A stretch of DNA of 64,000 bases from Paenibacillus_I sp035510375. GTDB taxonomy: Bacteria; Bacillota; Bacilli; Paenibacillales; Paenibacillaceae. This document shows, piece after piece, positions 40,464 through 49,867 of the stretch. A program made the position numbers and the translations under genes. The stretch lies in assembly GCF_035510375.1 (NCBI RefSeq), contig NZ_DATKHG010000051.1; one strand, written 5' to 3'. The stretch's first letter is position 1. The number at the start of each line of letters is the position of its first letter. The notes beneath the pieces were generated by a model, which was not told where the DNA came from, did not search any database, and worked only from the letters and a program-made list of their open reading frames with translations.

Positions 40464-41879
40464 TCAATCCGCAATTTCCCTGACGACTACTCGCGTTCCT
40501 TCCACCTTGGACACGATAACCGGGCGGCCGCTCATGATGAAGGTGCCTTCGGTCACGGCATCGATCCGTTCCCCGTCGATCTCGATCGTTCCGGCCGGAC
40601 GGAGCGTCGTCACCGCCACGCCTTGGCGTCCGGCCAGCATCGGGCGGGAATCTCCGGACACATACCCTTCTTCCGTCGTCAGCCGATCCCGCAAAATAAA
40701 TTTGTTCCATATGCCCCGGCGCCGGAACACATATGCCACAACCGCAACGACGATCGCCGCCAGCACGAAGGCGAACGTCAGCGACTGCACCGCGCTTCCG
40801 GTATCGTAAGCGGCCGTTGCCACCCCGCCGACGAGCGAGACGACGCCCAGGATGCCCAGGATGCCGAAGCTCGGGACAAACAGCTCGAGAATCAAAAGCG
40901 CCACCCCGGCCACGAACAGCACGATCGATTCCATCCCCGCAAACCCCGCGACATATTGGCCGAAAAAGTACAGGCCGAACGCGATCAGCCCGACGATGCC
41001 CGGCACGCCGAAGCCCGGTACAAGCAATTCGATCGCAAGGCCGGCGATGCCCAGTAAGAAGAGAATGAACATGACCTCAGGCTTCGTCAGCCAGCCGGCG
41101 ATCCGTTCGGACACCGTCGGATCGATCTCGACTGTCGTCCGGTTCTCCAGACCGAGCCACGCAATCGTCTCTTCCACGGTTGCCGCCAGATAGTCGGCGT
41201 AGCCGATCTTCTGCGCTTCAGAGGCGGTAAGCGTCAGAATCTCTCCCCGCTCCTTCGTCGTGTCCAGCTTCTCGAGCTCGATCCGCTGGCCCGGATCCGC
41301 CATCGCAATCGCGACATCCGGGTCCCTGCCGCGGAACTCGGCGGCTTTGCGCATCTCTCCCGCCCAATAGGAAACGGTCTTCGGATTGTCGACCAGCTCG
41401 CCGCTTCCGTCTACTACGGCCGCCGCGCCGATCGTGCTGCCCGGCTGCATGACGATCGTTTCCGCATTCAGCGCGATGTAAGTGCCGGCCGAAATCGCCT
41501 TGCCCTCGACAAAAGCGACCGTCGGCACTTTGCTGCCCCGAATCAACTCACCGATGTCGCCCGCCGTGTCCACCCGCCCGCCGAGCGTATTGATCACCAG
41601 TACGATCCGTTCGGCATCGGCCTCCTCCGCTTCGCGGTAAGCCCTTTCCAGAAACGACCGAAGTCCCGATTCGACCGTTTGCCTGATCGGCACGACATAG
41701 ACGGCCGTTCCCGCTGTGCCTTCAGCCCCGGAACCGTTGTCCGCTTTGTCCGCCGCGCCCACAACCGCTTCCGCATCCGCTGCCGCCCAAACTCCCGACG
41801 CAAGCGCTCCCGTTCCCGCAGCCGTCATCCATAATGCCGCCATGAGCAGCACAAGTCTTGCCGCCGGCAATCTCCGCAC
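40464..41879 (-). CDS. yqeZ: NfeD-family membrane protein with ClpP-like protease domain (YqeZ)
   Basis: 471 residues. A signal peptide (LVLLMAALWMTAAGTGALA) is followed by a ClpP/SppA-like serine protease domain with the nucleophile region GKAISAGTYIALNAE, then four membrane helices and a C-terminal OB-fold NfeD domain (GRQGVAVTTLRPAGTIEIDG). NfeD proteins work with flotillins and stomatins. The stop is 34 bases before floA. Confidence 0.95.
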   Translation of the reverse strand: MRRLPAARLVLLMAALWMTAAGTGALASGVWAAADAEAVVGAADKADNGSGAEGTAGTAVYVVPIRQTVESGLRSFLERAYREAEEADAERIVLVINTLGGRVDTAGDIGELIRGSKVPTVAFVEGKAISAGTYIALNAETIVMQPGSTIGAAAVVDGSGELVDNPKTVSYWAGEMRKAAEFRGRDPDVAIAMADPGQRIELEKLDTTKERGEILTLTASEAQKIGYADYLAATVEETIAWLGLENRTTVEIDPTVSERIAGWLTKPEVMFILFLLGIAGLAIELLVPGFGVPGIVGLIAFGLYFFGQYVAGFAGMESIVLFVAGVALLILELFVPSFGILGILGVVSLVGGVATAAYDTGSAVQSLTFAFVLAAIVVAVVAYVFRRRGIWNKFILRDRLTTEEGYVSGDSRPMLAGRQGVAVTTLRPAGTIEIDGERIDAVTEGTFIMSGRPVIVSKVEGTRVVVREIAD

Positions 41880-41998
41880 GTTTTGACCCCCTCAAGACGC
41901 GACTTTGTTGCTACCTCTAATACGTCCTATGCTTTCCACCGTTTCAACATTCCATTGCCGAAAATGCGGAACACTCTCGACTCCCGTCGAAATACGCA

Positions 41999-42030
41999 GA
42001 AAAGCACCTCCTTTCGGAAGTGCTTTTGCT
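41999..42030. terminator. Terminator between yqeY and nfeD
   Basis: On the minus strand AAAAGCACTTCC-GAAA-GGAGGTGCTTTT: a 12 bp stem with one G-T pair and a tetraloop, just after the yqeY stop. A and T runs inside the stem let it work both ways. Confidence 0.85.
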
Positions 42031-42037
42031 TGCGATG

Positions 42038-42481
42038 TTATGGAAGAAACTGCTGCACGAGCTGATTTACTAGTTTACCGTCAGCGCGGCCTTTCACCTG
42101 AGGCATCAAGGCTGCCATGACTTTTCCCATATCGGCTTTGGAAGAAGCACCGGTTCGCTGGATGGTCTGCTTTACGATCTCTTTCACTTCTTCTTCCGTC
42201 AATTGTTCGGGAAGGTATACACTAATAATATCTATTTCGGCGGCCACATTCTCCGCTAAGTCTTCGCGGCCCGCTTTCCGGAATTCTTGGAGGGAATCTT
42301 TACGTTGTTTGATCTCGCGACTTAAGATATCAAGCACCTCGTTGTCGTCGAGCGTCCGCTTCAACTCAATTTCTTGGTTTTTGATCGTCGCCCGAACCAT
42401 CCGAATCGTGGAGAGCTTGAATTTATCCTGGCTCTTCATCGCCTGCTTCATATCGTCGCTTAATCGTTCGGTAAGGTTCAT
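42038..42481 (-). CDS. yqeY: GatB/YqeY domain protein
   Basis: 147 residues starting MNLTERLSDDMKQAMKSQDKFK. The YqeY pattern LSTIRMVRATIKNQEIE, EIDIISVYLPEQLTEEEV and MGKVMAALMPQVKGRADG is clear. The domain is found at the C-terminus of GatB and is thought to bind tRNA; the stand-alone protein has no firm function. It follows rpsU, as in Bacillus. Confidence 0.96.
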   Translation of the reverse strand: MNLTERLSDDMKQAMKSQDKFKLSTIRMVRATIKNQEIELKRTLDDNEVLDILSREIKQRKDSLQEFRKAGREDLAENVAAEIDIISVYLPEQLTEEEVKEIVKQTIQRTGASSKADMGKVMAALMPQVKGRADGKLVNQLVQQFLP

Positions 42482-42496
42482 CGTGAGAGGATCCTC

Positions 42497-42670
42497 CTAA
42501 AACTTTCTCTTGCGCGCAGCCTCGGACTTCTTCTTGCGCTTGACGCTAGGCTTCTCATAATGCTTGCGTTTTTTGACCTCGGCCAAAACGCCGTCCTTCG
42601 CGATAGAACGCTTGAAGCGACGAAGTGCAGCATCAATGGTCTCGTTTTTGCGAACTTTTGTTTCAGACAC
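42497..42670 (-). CDS. rpsU: 30S ribosomal protein S21
   Basis: 57 residues from GTG 42670 (reads VSETKVRKNETIDAALRRF), chosen because GGAGGGAGGG lies upstream and 57 residues is the standard length. The C-terminus is strongly basic (KKRKHYEKPSVKRKKKSEA). Preceded by a near-consensus promoter and followed by yqeY. Confidence 0.97.
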   Translation of the reverse strand: MSETKVRKNETIDAALRRFKRSIAKDGVLAEVKKRKHYEKPSVKRKKKSEAARKRKF

Positions 42671-42730
42671 CAGTTTTCCCTCCCTCCGAAACAGACCGTT
42701 CCAGAACAATAAACACGGTTATCAAACTTC

Positions 42731-42760
42731 ATTATATGGTATTGCAAAAGCCAGTGTCAA
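42731..42760 (-). promoter_or_regulatory. rpsU-yqeY sigma-A promoter
   Basis: TTGACA (complement of 42755-42760), an 18 bp spacer and TATAAT (complement of 42731-42736), both perfect. The -35 box overlaps the stop of the HIT gene. Confidence 0.9.
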
Positions 42761-43113
42761 CTCACATCGCCGGACACCAGCGCCCCCAGCTTGCGGCCTC
42801 CGATCAAATGGACGTGCAGATGATAGACGACCTGGCCGCCGTCCTTGTTGACATTGTTCACAAGCCGGTAGCCGGCCTCCGCAATGCCGAGCTCCCGGGC
42901 GATATGGCGCGCGGCCGCAAATAGCTCGGCGATCAGCGCCGCATCCGACTCCCCGACCTCGTTCATTGTCGGAATATGCTTTTTCGGAATGATCAGCACA
43001 TGGACCGGCGCAGCCGGCTGAATGTCATGAAACGCGAGCACCGTATCGTTTTCATACACCTTTTTCGAAGGGACGGTCCCCTCGACGATTTTGCAAAAAA
43101 TACATTCCGTCAT
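42757..43113 (-). CDS. HIT-family nucleotide hydrolase (HinT-like)
   Basis: 118 residues. The histidine triad HLHVHLIGG is at 98-106; N-terminal CIFCKIVEG and the HVLIIPKKHI strand complete the HIT fold. Such proteins hydrolyse purine nucleoside phosphoramidates. It lies upstream of rpsU on the same strand. Confidence 0.95.
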   Translation of the reverse strand: MTECIFCKIVEGTVPSKKVYENDTVLAFHDIQPAAPVHVLIIPKKHIPTMNEVGESDAALIAELFAAARHIARELGIAEAGYRLVNNVNKDGGQVVYHLHVHLIGGRKLGALVSGDVS

Positions 43114-43356
43114 GACACAGCCTCCTTCCGATTATGTAAACCGTTGCGCTGCCGCAAGCGATTATCTCCCTCACATTGTAGCGAAAAAGAGAACCCTCGT
43201 CCAACATTCCACTCGCTGCGACAGGCCGGCGGTGGCGCGATCGTTCTCATTTTGATCAGACTATCAGTCTAAATCGGCATGGATTGCGGTTGATGCCGCG
43301 ATTATAATTGAAAGTAATCGAGGATATAAGCAGAATTGATAATTGGAGGAAAGCAG

Positions 43357-44688
43357 ATGAGAGTGGCAGTCATCGGCGGAGGCCTTGCCGGCCTGACCGC
43401 GGCGGCCTATTTATCGAAGCAGTCCGGTATCGAAGGCGTGCTGTTCGAACGCAGTCCACAGCTCGGAGGCCGTGCGTTTACATATGAGAAAGCCGGCTTT
43501 ACGCTCAATTACGGGGCGCATGCCATTTATGGCTTGGACCGGCACACCATTTCCAGCTTGGAGAAGGAGCTCGGCCTGTCGTTCGGCAGCCGCCAGGTAG
43601 ACAAGCGCCGAGTCATGTACGAGAAAGGCGACCGGCTGACGCCGGCGCCGCTCGATTTCATCAATCTCGTCAAAACCGATATTCTGAACGCCAAGGAAAA
43701 GGTGCGTTTCGCTGCGGAAATCGCGGCGATTATCGCCAATATCCATCAGGTCAAAAATTACGCCACACTGGGCGAGTACCTGGCCGAATCCGGCGCCGAC
43801 GAGCAGGTCAAGGAATTGTGGGAGCATCTCGTATGCTCCAACTTCTTCATTACGCCCGAGGACGCGCGCAAGGTGCCCGGTCATGTGATCAGCGCCTACT
43901 ATCACAACCTGTTCCTCTCCCAGCGGCCGGTGAATTACATTCTCGGCAGTTGGGCGGTCATTACGGACCAGCTGAAGCTGAAAATGGAGACGTCCGGACG
44001 CTGGCGGCTCGCGCTTCAGGAGGGCGTCGACGGCATCCGTTACGAGAACGGCCGTTACCTGCTGAAGACGAAAACCCGCGAAGAGACGTTCGACAAAATT
44101 ATTTTCGCGATGCCGGTGCAGCAGATCGTCAAATTGCTGAAGGGCACCCCGTGGGAGCCGTTCATGGCGCCGTACGAGAACAACCGGGCCACAGAGGTGA
44201 TGGTGTATGACGTCGGCTTGAGCCGGGTCGTTGGCCGGCCGTTCAGCTATATCAGCGACATGAACAACAAAATGTTCATCACCGATGTATCCGCGACCGA
44301 CCACACGCTCGTTCCGGAAGAAGGCCAGCTGCTGCAAGGCATCGCTTATCTGTCCGACGAATCGTTCCCGGACGAGGCCGACCGCAAGGCTTATTTGGAA
44401 GAGCGGACGGCGCAAATGGAAGCGCTGTTCGACAAGCATTATCCCGGCTGGCGGGACGCGGTGGCGGTCAAGCGGGTCTCGAAGAAAGCGATGGTGCAGA
44501 GCGTCAAAAATGTGGCCGGCAACCGGCTGCTGCCGATTCGCGTCGAAAGCGCCCCGTTCTATTTCTGCGGCGACGGCTGCGAAGGCAAAGGCGAGCTTGC
44601 GGAGCGCGCATTCTCCAGCGCCCGCCGCGCGGCGGAGCTGCTTGCGGCGGATTTGAACCTGCACAAACAGGCTGTAGGCACGCGGTGA
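43357..44688 (+). CDS. FAD-dependent amine oxidase/phytoene desaturase-like protein
   Basis: 443 residues from ATG 43357 (MRVAVIGGGLAGLTAAAYLS), with GGAGGAA upstream. The N-terminal dinucleotide fold GGGLAGLTAAAYL, FERSPQLGGRAFTYE and a late FYFCGDGCEGKGELAERAFSSARRAA (FAD contact) place it in the NAD(P)/FAD amine oxidase and desaturase superfamily. The substrate cannot be told; no carotenoid or porphyrin genes are nearby. It is one of few plus-strand genes in this half of the window. Confidence 0.85.
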   Translation: MRVAVIGGGLAGLTAAAYLSKQSGIEGVLFERSPQLGGRAFTYEKAGFTLNYGAHAIYGLDRHTISSLEKELGLSFGSRQVDKRRVMYEKGDRLTPAPLDFINLVKTDILNAKEKVRFAAEIAAIIANIHQVKNYATLGEYLAESGADEQVKELWEHLVCSNFFITPEDARKVPGHVISAYYHNLFLSQRPVNYILGSWAVITDQLKLKMETSGRWRLALQEGVDGIRYENGRYLLKTKTREETFDKIIFAMPVQQIVKLLKGTPWEPFMAPYENNRATEVMVYDVGLSRVVGRPFSYISDMNNKMFITDVSATDHTLVPEEGQLLQGIAYLSDESFPDEADRKAYLEERTAQMEALFDKHYPGWRDAVAVKRVSKKAMVQSVKNVAGNRLLPIRVESAPFYFCGDGCEGKGELAERAFSSARRAAELLAADLNLHKQAVGTR

Positions 44689-44803
44689 GAAAACCTCCAT
44701 CGAGCCTCTCGATGATGAGCGGGCGCGTTCAAAGGCAGTTTTATCGCTGTTAAGAAAGCTGTTCTCGATCACCCGAAAACTATACACATACAGTAAATTA
44801 TGA

Positions 44804-44838
44804 TAAAACGGGACTTCCCCCAGGGAAAGTCCCGTTTG
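44804..44838. terminator. Terminator between convergent genes
   Basis: ACGGGACTTCCC and GGGAAAGTCCCGT (one bulge) with TTTT on the minus-strand side. It ends the minus-strand gene at 44856 and probably the oxidoreductase gene. Confidence 0.82.
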
Positions 44839-44855
44839 CGTGTTTGCTGCCGCGG

Positions 44856-45575
44856 CTATTCGGCAGCCTGGTACGGCGGCAGCGCGTTTGCGCTAATCGC
44901 GTCGGCAAGCCCGTAGGCGACGTCCACCCAATCTCCGCCTGCCGCGACTTGCCTGGCTTCGTTAGAACCGGAATCCGATTTGAAAACCAAAGGCGCTGCG
45001 GTCTCGTTCAGCGTCTTAAAAGATTGCCGGAGCATCGCAATGTAGGCTTGTTCTTCCGCCGTGAACGGCTCCGAATGATTGCCGATTCCGATAAGCGCCT
45101 CGCTTGCCCCGTTCATGAAAGCGGCCGCTTTGTCCAGACGGTCGCCGAGCGGCTCACGTCCGTTCTGTCCGTCCGCGGCCGACAGCAATCCGGTCATACG
45201 CTCGGCCGCATTCATCGTAAGCCGGGCAAGATTTTGCTTGGTGAGCATTCGATCCTCCAGGGAAAGATCCCGGGCCAATCGGTCCAGTTCCGATCGGATG
45301 TCTGCGAGATCATTCCGGAGGAAGGTGCCGGTCTCGATAATCCCGCGCCCCGCGTCGGCCTGCCGATCGGCGCCGTTTTGTAAATATTTAGCAAATAGCG
45401 ATACATTGCCCATCAGGCTGATGACCAGCAGTATCAGGAAGATCGGTGTAAAAATCGATCGTTTGTTGTCCGCGTCGGCGTAACGTCTCGCCGGTTCGCC
45501 GGATCGGCCGGCGTCGGCCGCTCTCGGTTCAACCGCGACTTGATTTTCATCTCTCTGCGTACCGTTCGCACCCAT
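44856..45575 (-). CDS. Membrane-anchored protein of unknown function
   Basis: 239 residues. A polar N-terminal tail (40 residues, Asp/Arg-rich) precedes one membrane helix (IFTPIFLILLVISLMGNVSLF) and an external region that is mostly helical with heptad-like leucines (FLRNDLADIRSELDRLARDLSLEDRML). No signature recognised. It starts about 120 bases downstream of addA on the same strand and has a clear terminator of its own. Confidence 0.72.
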   Translation of the reverse strand: MGANGTQRDENQVAVEPRAADAGRSGEPARRYADADNKRSIFTPIFLILLVISLMGNVSLFAKYLQNGADRQADAGRGIIETGTFLRNDLADIRSELDRLARDLSLEDRMLTKQNLARLTMNAAERMTGLLSAADGQNGREPLGDRLDKAAAFMNGASEALIGIGNHSEPFTAEEQAYIAMLRQSFKTLNETAAPLVFKSDSGSNEARQVAAGGDWVDVAYGLADAISANALPPYQAAE

Positions 45576-45694
45576 CTGTTTCTCCCCTTCCTACAGCAGT
45601 GTACCACGCCGGCTGCATCGTTTCCAGCCTTACGCGGCTTCCCGCTCCGGAAGGCTGGGCGCGGCGGGGCGACGGTCAGCAGCTCCCGCAGCCG

Positions 45695-48600
45695 TTATTC
45701 CGACGGGTAGGGGCACAATCGAACCGATTGCCCGCCATCGAAGAAAAAGACGTGACATTCCGTCACAGGCCGTCCAAGAATACGGCCGACCGCCTCGGCG
45801 TATAGCTCCAGCTGGAACCGATGGCGCTCAGCCGCCTGTTCCCAGTCCTTCATGTAAATCCGGTCCGTCTTGTAATCCAACAGCACAAGGCCCCGCTCGT
45901 CCTCGAACAGGCAGTCGACAACGCCCTGAATGAACACCGGCTCCCCGGACACGGACGGGTCCGCGGCCGCCGCCCGATGCACACGGCCTGCAGGCAGGGT
46001 GCAGCTGAAAGGCAGCTCCCGCTTGACCCACATCGCGCCGGCCAGCCGGCTGCCCAATTCTCCGGCAAAAAACGCGGCGATCGATGCGGTATCGACCACC
46101 TCGGCCTGCGCCGGAGTCAACAGCAAACGGCCGACCATTCCTTCCACGAAAGCGCGTATCGACTCCTCATCCTTCGGGCCCCCCACCGGAATCGACTGCA
46201 TAACCAGATGGCTCACGGTGCCCTTCTCGGCCGCCGTGAGCGCCTTCCGTTCCATGAACCGCGGCCGGCGCAGCCTGAACGTGTATGAACCGTCGCCGGG
46301 GGACGACCTGCTTCCGGCAAGCGGCGGCCGATTCGCGGACGTCCATTCCGTTACCGCCTCCTCATAGCGCTCCGCATCGGCTTCATGCTGCGCTTCCGCA
46401 ATGATCCGCTTCATCTCGGTCACCGACGTCTTCGCCGCGACGGCGGTCGCCGCCTGCAGCGGATAACGCCAGGACAGCCGTTCCTCAACCGTCCCTGCAG
46501 CCGGGGTTCCTGGCAGCGGCACCGCCGCTTCGATCGCCCCAAGCCGTTCGCGAATCGCCGCCTCAGCCGACTTGTCAGGCTCGGAAGTCGCCGCCGCTTC
46601 GACGCCGAGCAGCGCGGCCGGCGCAACGCCGAAGCGCCAGCCTTTTACGGCAGCCGCCTCACCATGGACATCACCGTGTCCGTCATCCTGGCCGCCACCG
46701 TAGCCGTCATCGTTGTCGGCGCCATCGCCGCCGGCGTTCACCGTCTCCGCCGCTTCTCCGATCGACTGCTGCAGCGGCGCGCCCCGTCTCACGACCAGCG
46801 GCATAATCCAATCCAGAAACCGGCGTGCGGATGCCGCCTGATGATCCGGCAGCCGTCCGGCCGTTGCGACCGCTTCCGCAACGCCGCTCCAGCGGTCGAC
46901 GGCTTTGTCCGCGTCGGCGACCGTGCCGAGCAGGAACATTTTCTCCTTCGGCCGCGTCATCGCGACGTACAGCACCCGCATCTCCTCGGCCAGCGTCTCC
47001 ATCCGCATCCGCCGGCGGACGGCCAAATACGGCAGCGTCGGATAACTGACCCGAAGGCCGGCATCGACCAGCCTGGGGCCGAAGCCGAGCTGCTTGTGGA
47101 GGAGAAACGAGCCGTTCAAATCCTGCATGTTGAACGTTTTGCCCAGGCCTGCGACGAACACGACAGGAAACTCCAGGCCCTTGCTTTTGTGGATCGACAT
47201 GATCCGAACGACGTCCTCCTGTTCGCCCAGCGCGCGCGCCGTGCCGAGATCGCCTCCGCTGTCCCTCATCCGTTCGATGAACCGGAGAAAACGGAACAAA
47301 CCGCGAAACGAGGTCGCTTCGTATTGCCTGGCCCTGTCATGCAGCGCGCGCAAATTCGCTTGGCGCTGCACGCCGCCCGGCAAGCCGCCGACGAAGTCGT
47401 AAAAGCCGGTTTCCCGGCAAATCCCCCACAGCAGCTCGGCGAGCGAGCCCTGACGGGCTTCGTTGCGCCAGCGCTCCAGCCGGTCGAGAAAGGAAGCGAG
47501 CTTCCCCCGGATTCCTTCTTCCACAAGCAAATCGTCCGCAGCCTTGCGCACCGCCTCGTAATAGGAGCCATCGCCGGCATACACCCGAATCTTCGCCAGC
47601 TCCTCGGCCGTCAACCCGAAAATCGGCGAACGGAGCGAGCCGGCGAGCGGAATATCCTGAAACGGATTGTCGATCACCCGCAGCAGCGAAAGCATGATTT
47701 CGACCTCGGTCGCCTCGAAATAACCGGTGTTCAGCTCGGCGTATGCTGGAATGCCGTGGGCCTGCAGCTCCTCCACCAATATGGGAGCCCATTGCTGAGT
47801 CGCGCGAAGCAGAATGACGATATCGCGCCAAACCGGCTTCCGGTAAGCGCCCGGTCTGCCGTCGTATACACGGAACGGCTTCTCGCCTCCCGAATTGCCT
47901 TCCATCAACGTGCGGATGCGCCGGGCGATCCAGCGGGCTTCCAGCTGCGCCGTCTGCATATCGGCCGCTGCTTCCGCCGCCGCCGAACGATCGGCCGCTT
48001 CTTCTCCGTCATCGGCATCATCCTCCGCGCGATCTTCAGCCGCGGCGGACGAGCCGCGGTCGATCAGCGCGCACTCGACCTCGAACCGGCCGCCGGCGGC
48101 GGCGTCGGCCGCCGGATAGCGTGCTCCGCATACGAGCTCCGCGCTGCGGTCGTAAGTCATTTCGGCGACCGCCTCGTGCATGATCGAGCGGAACACATCG
48201 TTCACACCGTTCACCACCTCGGCGCGGCTGCGGAAATTGCGGGCCAGATCGATGCGCATGCCTTGCTGCCGTTCGGCGCCGTCTCCCGAACCGTCCCGCA
48301 GGGCGGCGCGATCGCTTCCGATGCCTTCCCGCGCATCGCCGCCGCTTTCCGCGCATACGCCGGCAGCGCCATCGCCAGCGCCTTCAGCGCCTTGCCCGCC
48401 ATCGTCAACGCCATCGCCAACGCCATCGCCGATACTGCCGATACTGCCTATATTGCCGGCACCGCCTCCGCCGTAAGCCTTGTACTTGGCGAGAAACAGA
48501 TTCGGCTCGGCCAGCCGGAACCGGTAAATGCTCTGCTTGACGTCGCCGACCATGAACCGGTTGCCCGGGCCCGGGCGGCTGATCAGCTCGACGATCGCCT

Positions 48601-49867
48601 CCTGCACCATGTTCGTGTCCTGATATTCGTCGAGCAAAATTTCGTCGAACTGCCGGCGGTATTCCTCAGCCGCCGCCGAGGGAACCGCCGCCTCCGCCGT
48701 CGAAGCCGGATCGCGCAGTATGCGCAGGCAGTAATGCTCCAGATCGCCGAAGTCGAGCAGGCCTTTCCTGCGCTTTGCCGCCTCGTACCGCTCTCCGAAG
48801 CCGATGACCAGCTCGGCAAGCGCGCCCATCAGGGGCGCCAATTCGCGCATTTCCGCCGCGAACTCGTCCGGCGTCCGCCGGAAAAGCTCCTCGCCCAGCG
48901 CGGAGACGGCGTCCTTCGCCTGCTCGCGCAGCGCCTTGACGCGCTCCTGCAGCGCCTTATCGACGTCGTCGCCTTTAACCGGCTTCAGCTTCCCGAATGC
49001 CGCCGATTGAAATACAGCCGAACACGCCGTCCACGGCTCCTCCCGGACCGTCCGCAGCAGCTTGCGCACTTCCGCCAGATCGCCGGCCAGCGTATCGCCG
49101 TACGCAGCCGGGCCGCCCGGCTTGCGGGCAGCCTCCATCGCCTGCTCCAGCAGCGCGGCGGCGCCCTCCAGCGCCAACCGGACGTCTCCCTTCAAGCACC
49201 GCACCCATTCGCTTTGCTCAAGCGCTCCGGCATCCGGAACGTCGAAGGCGGCGGCCGCTTCGCGCAGCCAGAGCTCCGGCCAGGGATGGCTTCGCGAGAA
49301 GTCGTACAGCTCATGAACGAGCTTTGCCAGCGGTTCGTCCCCGCGCTCGCCGCCGAACGCGTCGGCAAGCAGCACAAAATCCCCGCCGGCGCCGGCGTCC
49401 GCGTAACGCTCTTCAAAAAGATCGTCCATCGTCTCGATCCGCAGCAGCTCGGCTTCCGTCTCGCCCGCGATCCGAAAGCCGGGATCGAGTCCGATCAGCG
49501 GATTGAACCGGCGGATAACGTCAAGGCAGAAGGAATGGAGCGTCGTAATCGACGCCCGGTTCATGAGCGCCAGCTGGCGGCGCAGATGGTCCGAATCGGG
49601 ATTGGCGTCGAGCGCCTTCTCCAGCGCGATCCGAATCCGCTCCTTCATTTCCGAAGCGGCGGCCTTGGTGAAGGTGGCGACGAGCAGCCGATCCACGTCG
49701 GTATCGCGCGAGATTTTGCGGATGATCCGCTCGACGAGCACCGCCGTTTTGCCCGATCCGGCCGCAGCGGCAACGAGCATATTCCTCCCGCCGCCTACAA
49801 TCGCGCGCCATTGGTCATCCGTCCACGTACTGCCCGCCGGCTTCGGCTCCTCAATGATCGGCTCCAT
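45695..49867 (-). CDS. addA: ATP-dependent helicase/nuclease subunit AddA
   Basis: 1390 residues from ATG 49867 (MEPIIEEPKPAGSTWTDDQW), with AAGGAGCGG upstream. UvrD-type helicase motifs are present: Walker A AAAAGSGKTAVLVERI, DEYQDTN, SIYRFRLAEPN, NFRSR, SIHKSKGLEFPVVFV and VAMTRPKEK; the RecB-type nuclease motif LLDYKTDR is near the C-terminus. It is longer than typical AddA, mainly because of a Gly/Asp/Ala-rich insert (48261-48475) between the motif around SIYRFR and NFRSR, plus smaller acidic inserts. With AddB it processes double-strand breaks. It overlaps addB by 17 bases. Confidence 0.97.
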   Translation of the reverse strand: MEPIIEEPKPAGSTWTDDQWRAIVGGGRNMLVAAAAGSGKTAVLVERIIRKISRDTDVDRLLVATFTKAAASEMKERIRIALEKALDANPDSDHLRRQLALMNRASITTLHSFCLDVIRRFNPLIGLDPGFRIAGETEAELLRIETMDDLFEERYADAGAGGDFVLLADAFGGERGDEPLAKLVHELYDFSRSHPWPELWLREAAAAFDVPDAGALEQSEWVRCLKGDVRLALEGAAALLEQAMEAARKPGGPAAYGDTLAGDLAEVRKLLRTVREEPWTACSAVFQSAAFGKLKPVKGDDVDKALQERVKALREQAKDAVSALGEELFRRTPDEFAAEMRELAPLMGALAELVIGFGERYEAAKRRKGLLDFGDLEHYCLRILRDPASTAEAAVPSAAAEEYRRQFDEILLDEYQDTNMVQEAIVELISRPGPGNRFMVGDVKQSIYRFRLAEPNLFLAKYKAYGGGGAGNIGSIGSIGDGVGDGVDDGGQGAEGAGDGAAGVCAESGGDAREGIGSDRAALRDGSGDGAERQQGMRIDLARNFRSRAEVVNGVNDVFRSIMHEAVAEMTYDRSAELVCGARYPAADAAAGGRFEVECALIDRGSSAAAEDRAEDDADDGEEAADRSAAAEAAADMQTAQLEARWIARRIRTLMEGNSGGEKPFRVYDGRPGAYRKPVWRDIVILLRATQQWAPILVEELQAHGIPAYAELNTGYFEATEVEIMLSLLRVIDNPFQDIPLAGSLRSPIFGLTAEELAKIRVYAGDGSYYEAVRKAADDLLVEEGIRGKLASFLDRLERWRNEARQGSLAELLWGICRETGFYDFVGGLPGGVQRQANLRALHDRARQYEATSFRGLFRFLRFIERMRDSGGDLGTARALGEQEDVVRIMSIHKSKGLEFPVVFVAGLGKTFNMQDLNGSFLLHKQLGFGPRLVDAGLRVSYPTLPYLAVRRRMRMETLAEEMRVLYVAMTRPKEKMFLLGTVADADKAVDRWSGVAEAVATAGRLPDHQAASARRFLDWIMPLVVRRGAPLQQSIGEAAETVNAGGDGADNDDGYGGGQDDGHGDVHGEAAAVKGWRFGVAPAALLGVEAAATSEPDKSAEAAIRERLGAIEAAVPLPGTPAAGTVEERLSWRYPLQAATAVAAKTSVTEMKRIIAEAQHEADAERYEEAVTEWTSANRPPLAGSRSSPGDGSYTFRLRRPRFMERKALTAAEKGTVSHLVMQSIPVGGPKDEESIRAFVEGMVGRLLLTPAQAEVVDTASIAAFFAGELGSRLAGAMWVKRELPFSCTLPAGRVHRAAAADPSVSGEPVFIQGVVDCLFEDERGLVLLDYKTDRIYMKDWEQAAERHRFQLELYAEAVGRILGRPVTECHVFFFDGGQSVRLCPYPSE

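Noticed and set aside
48261..48475. Frameshift in addA
   Set aside because: The frame stays open through the Gly-rich segment and helicase motifs continue in the same frame on both sides.
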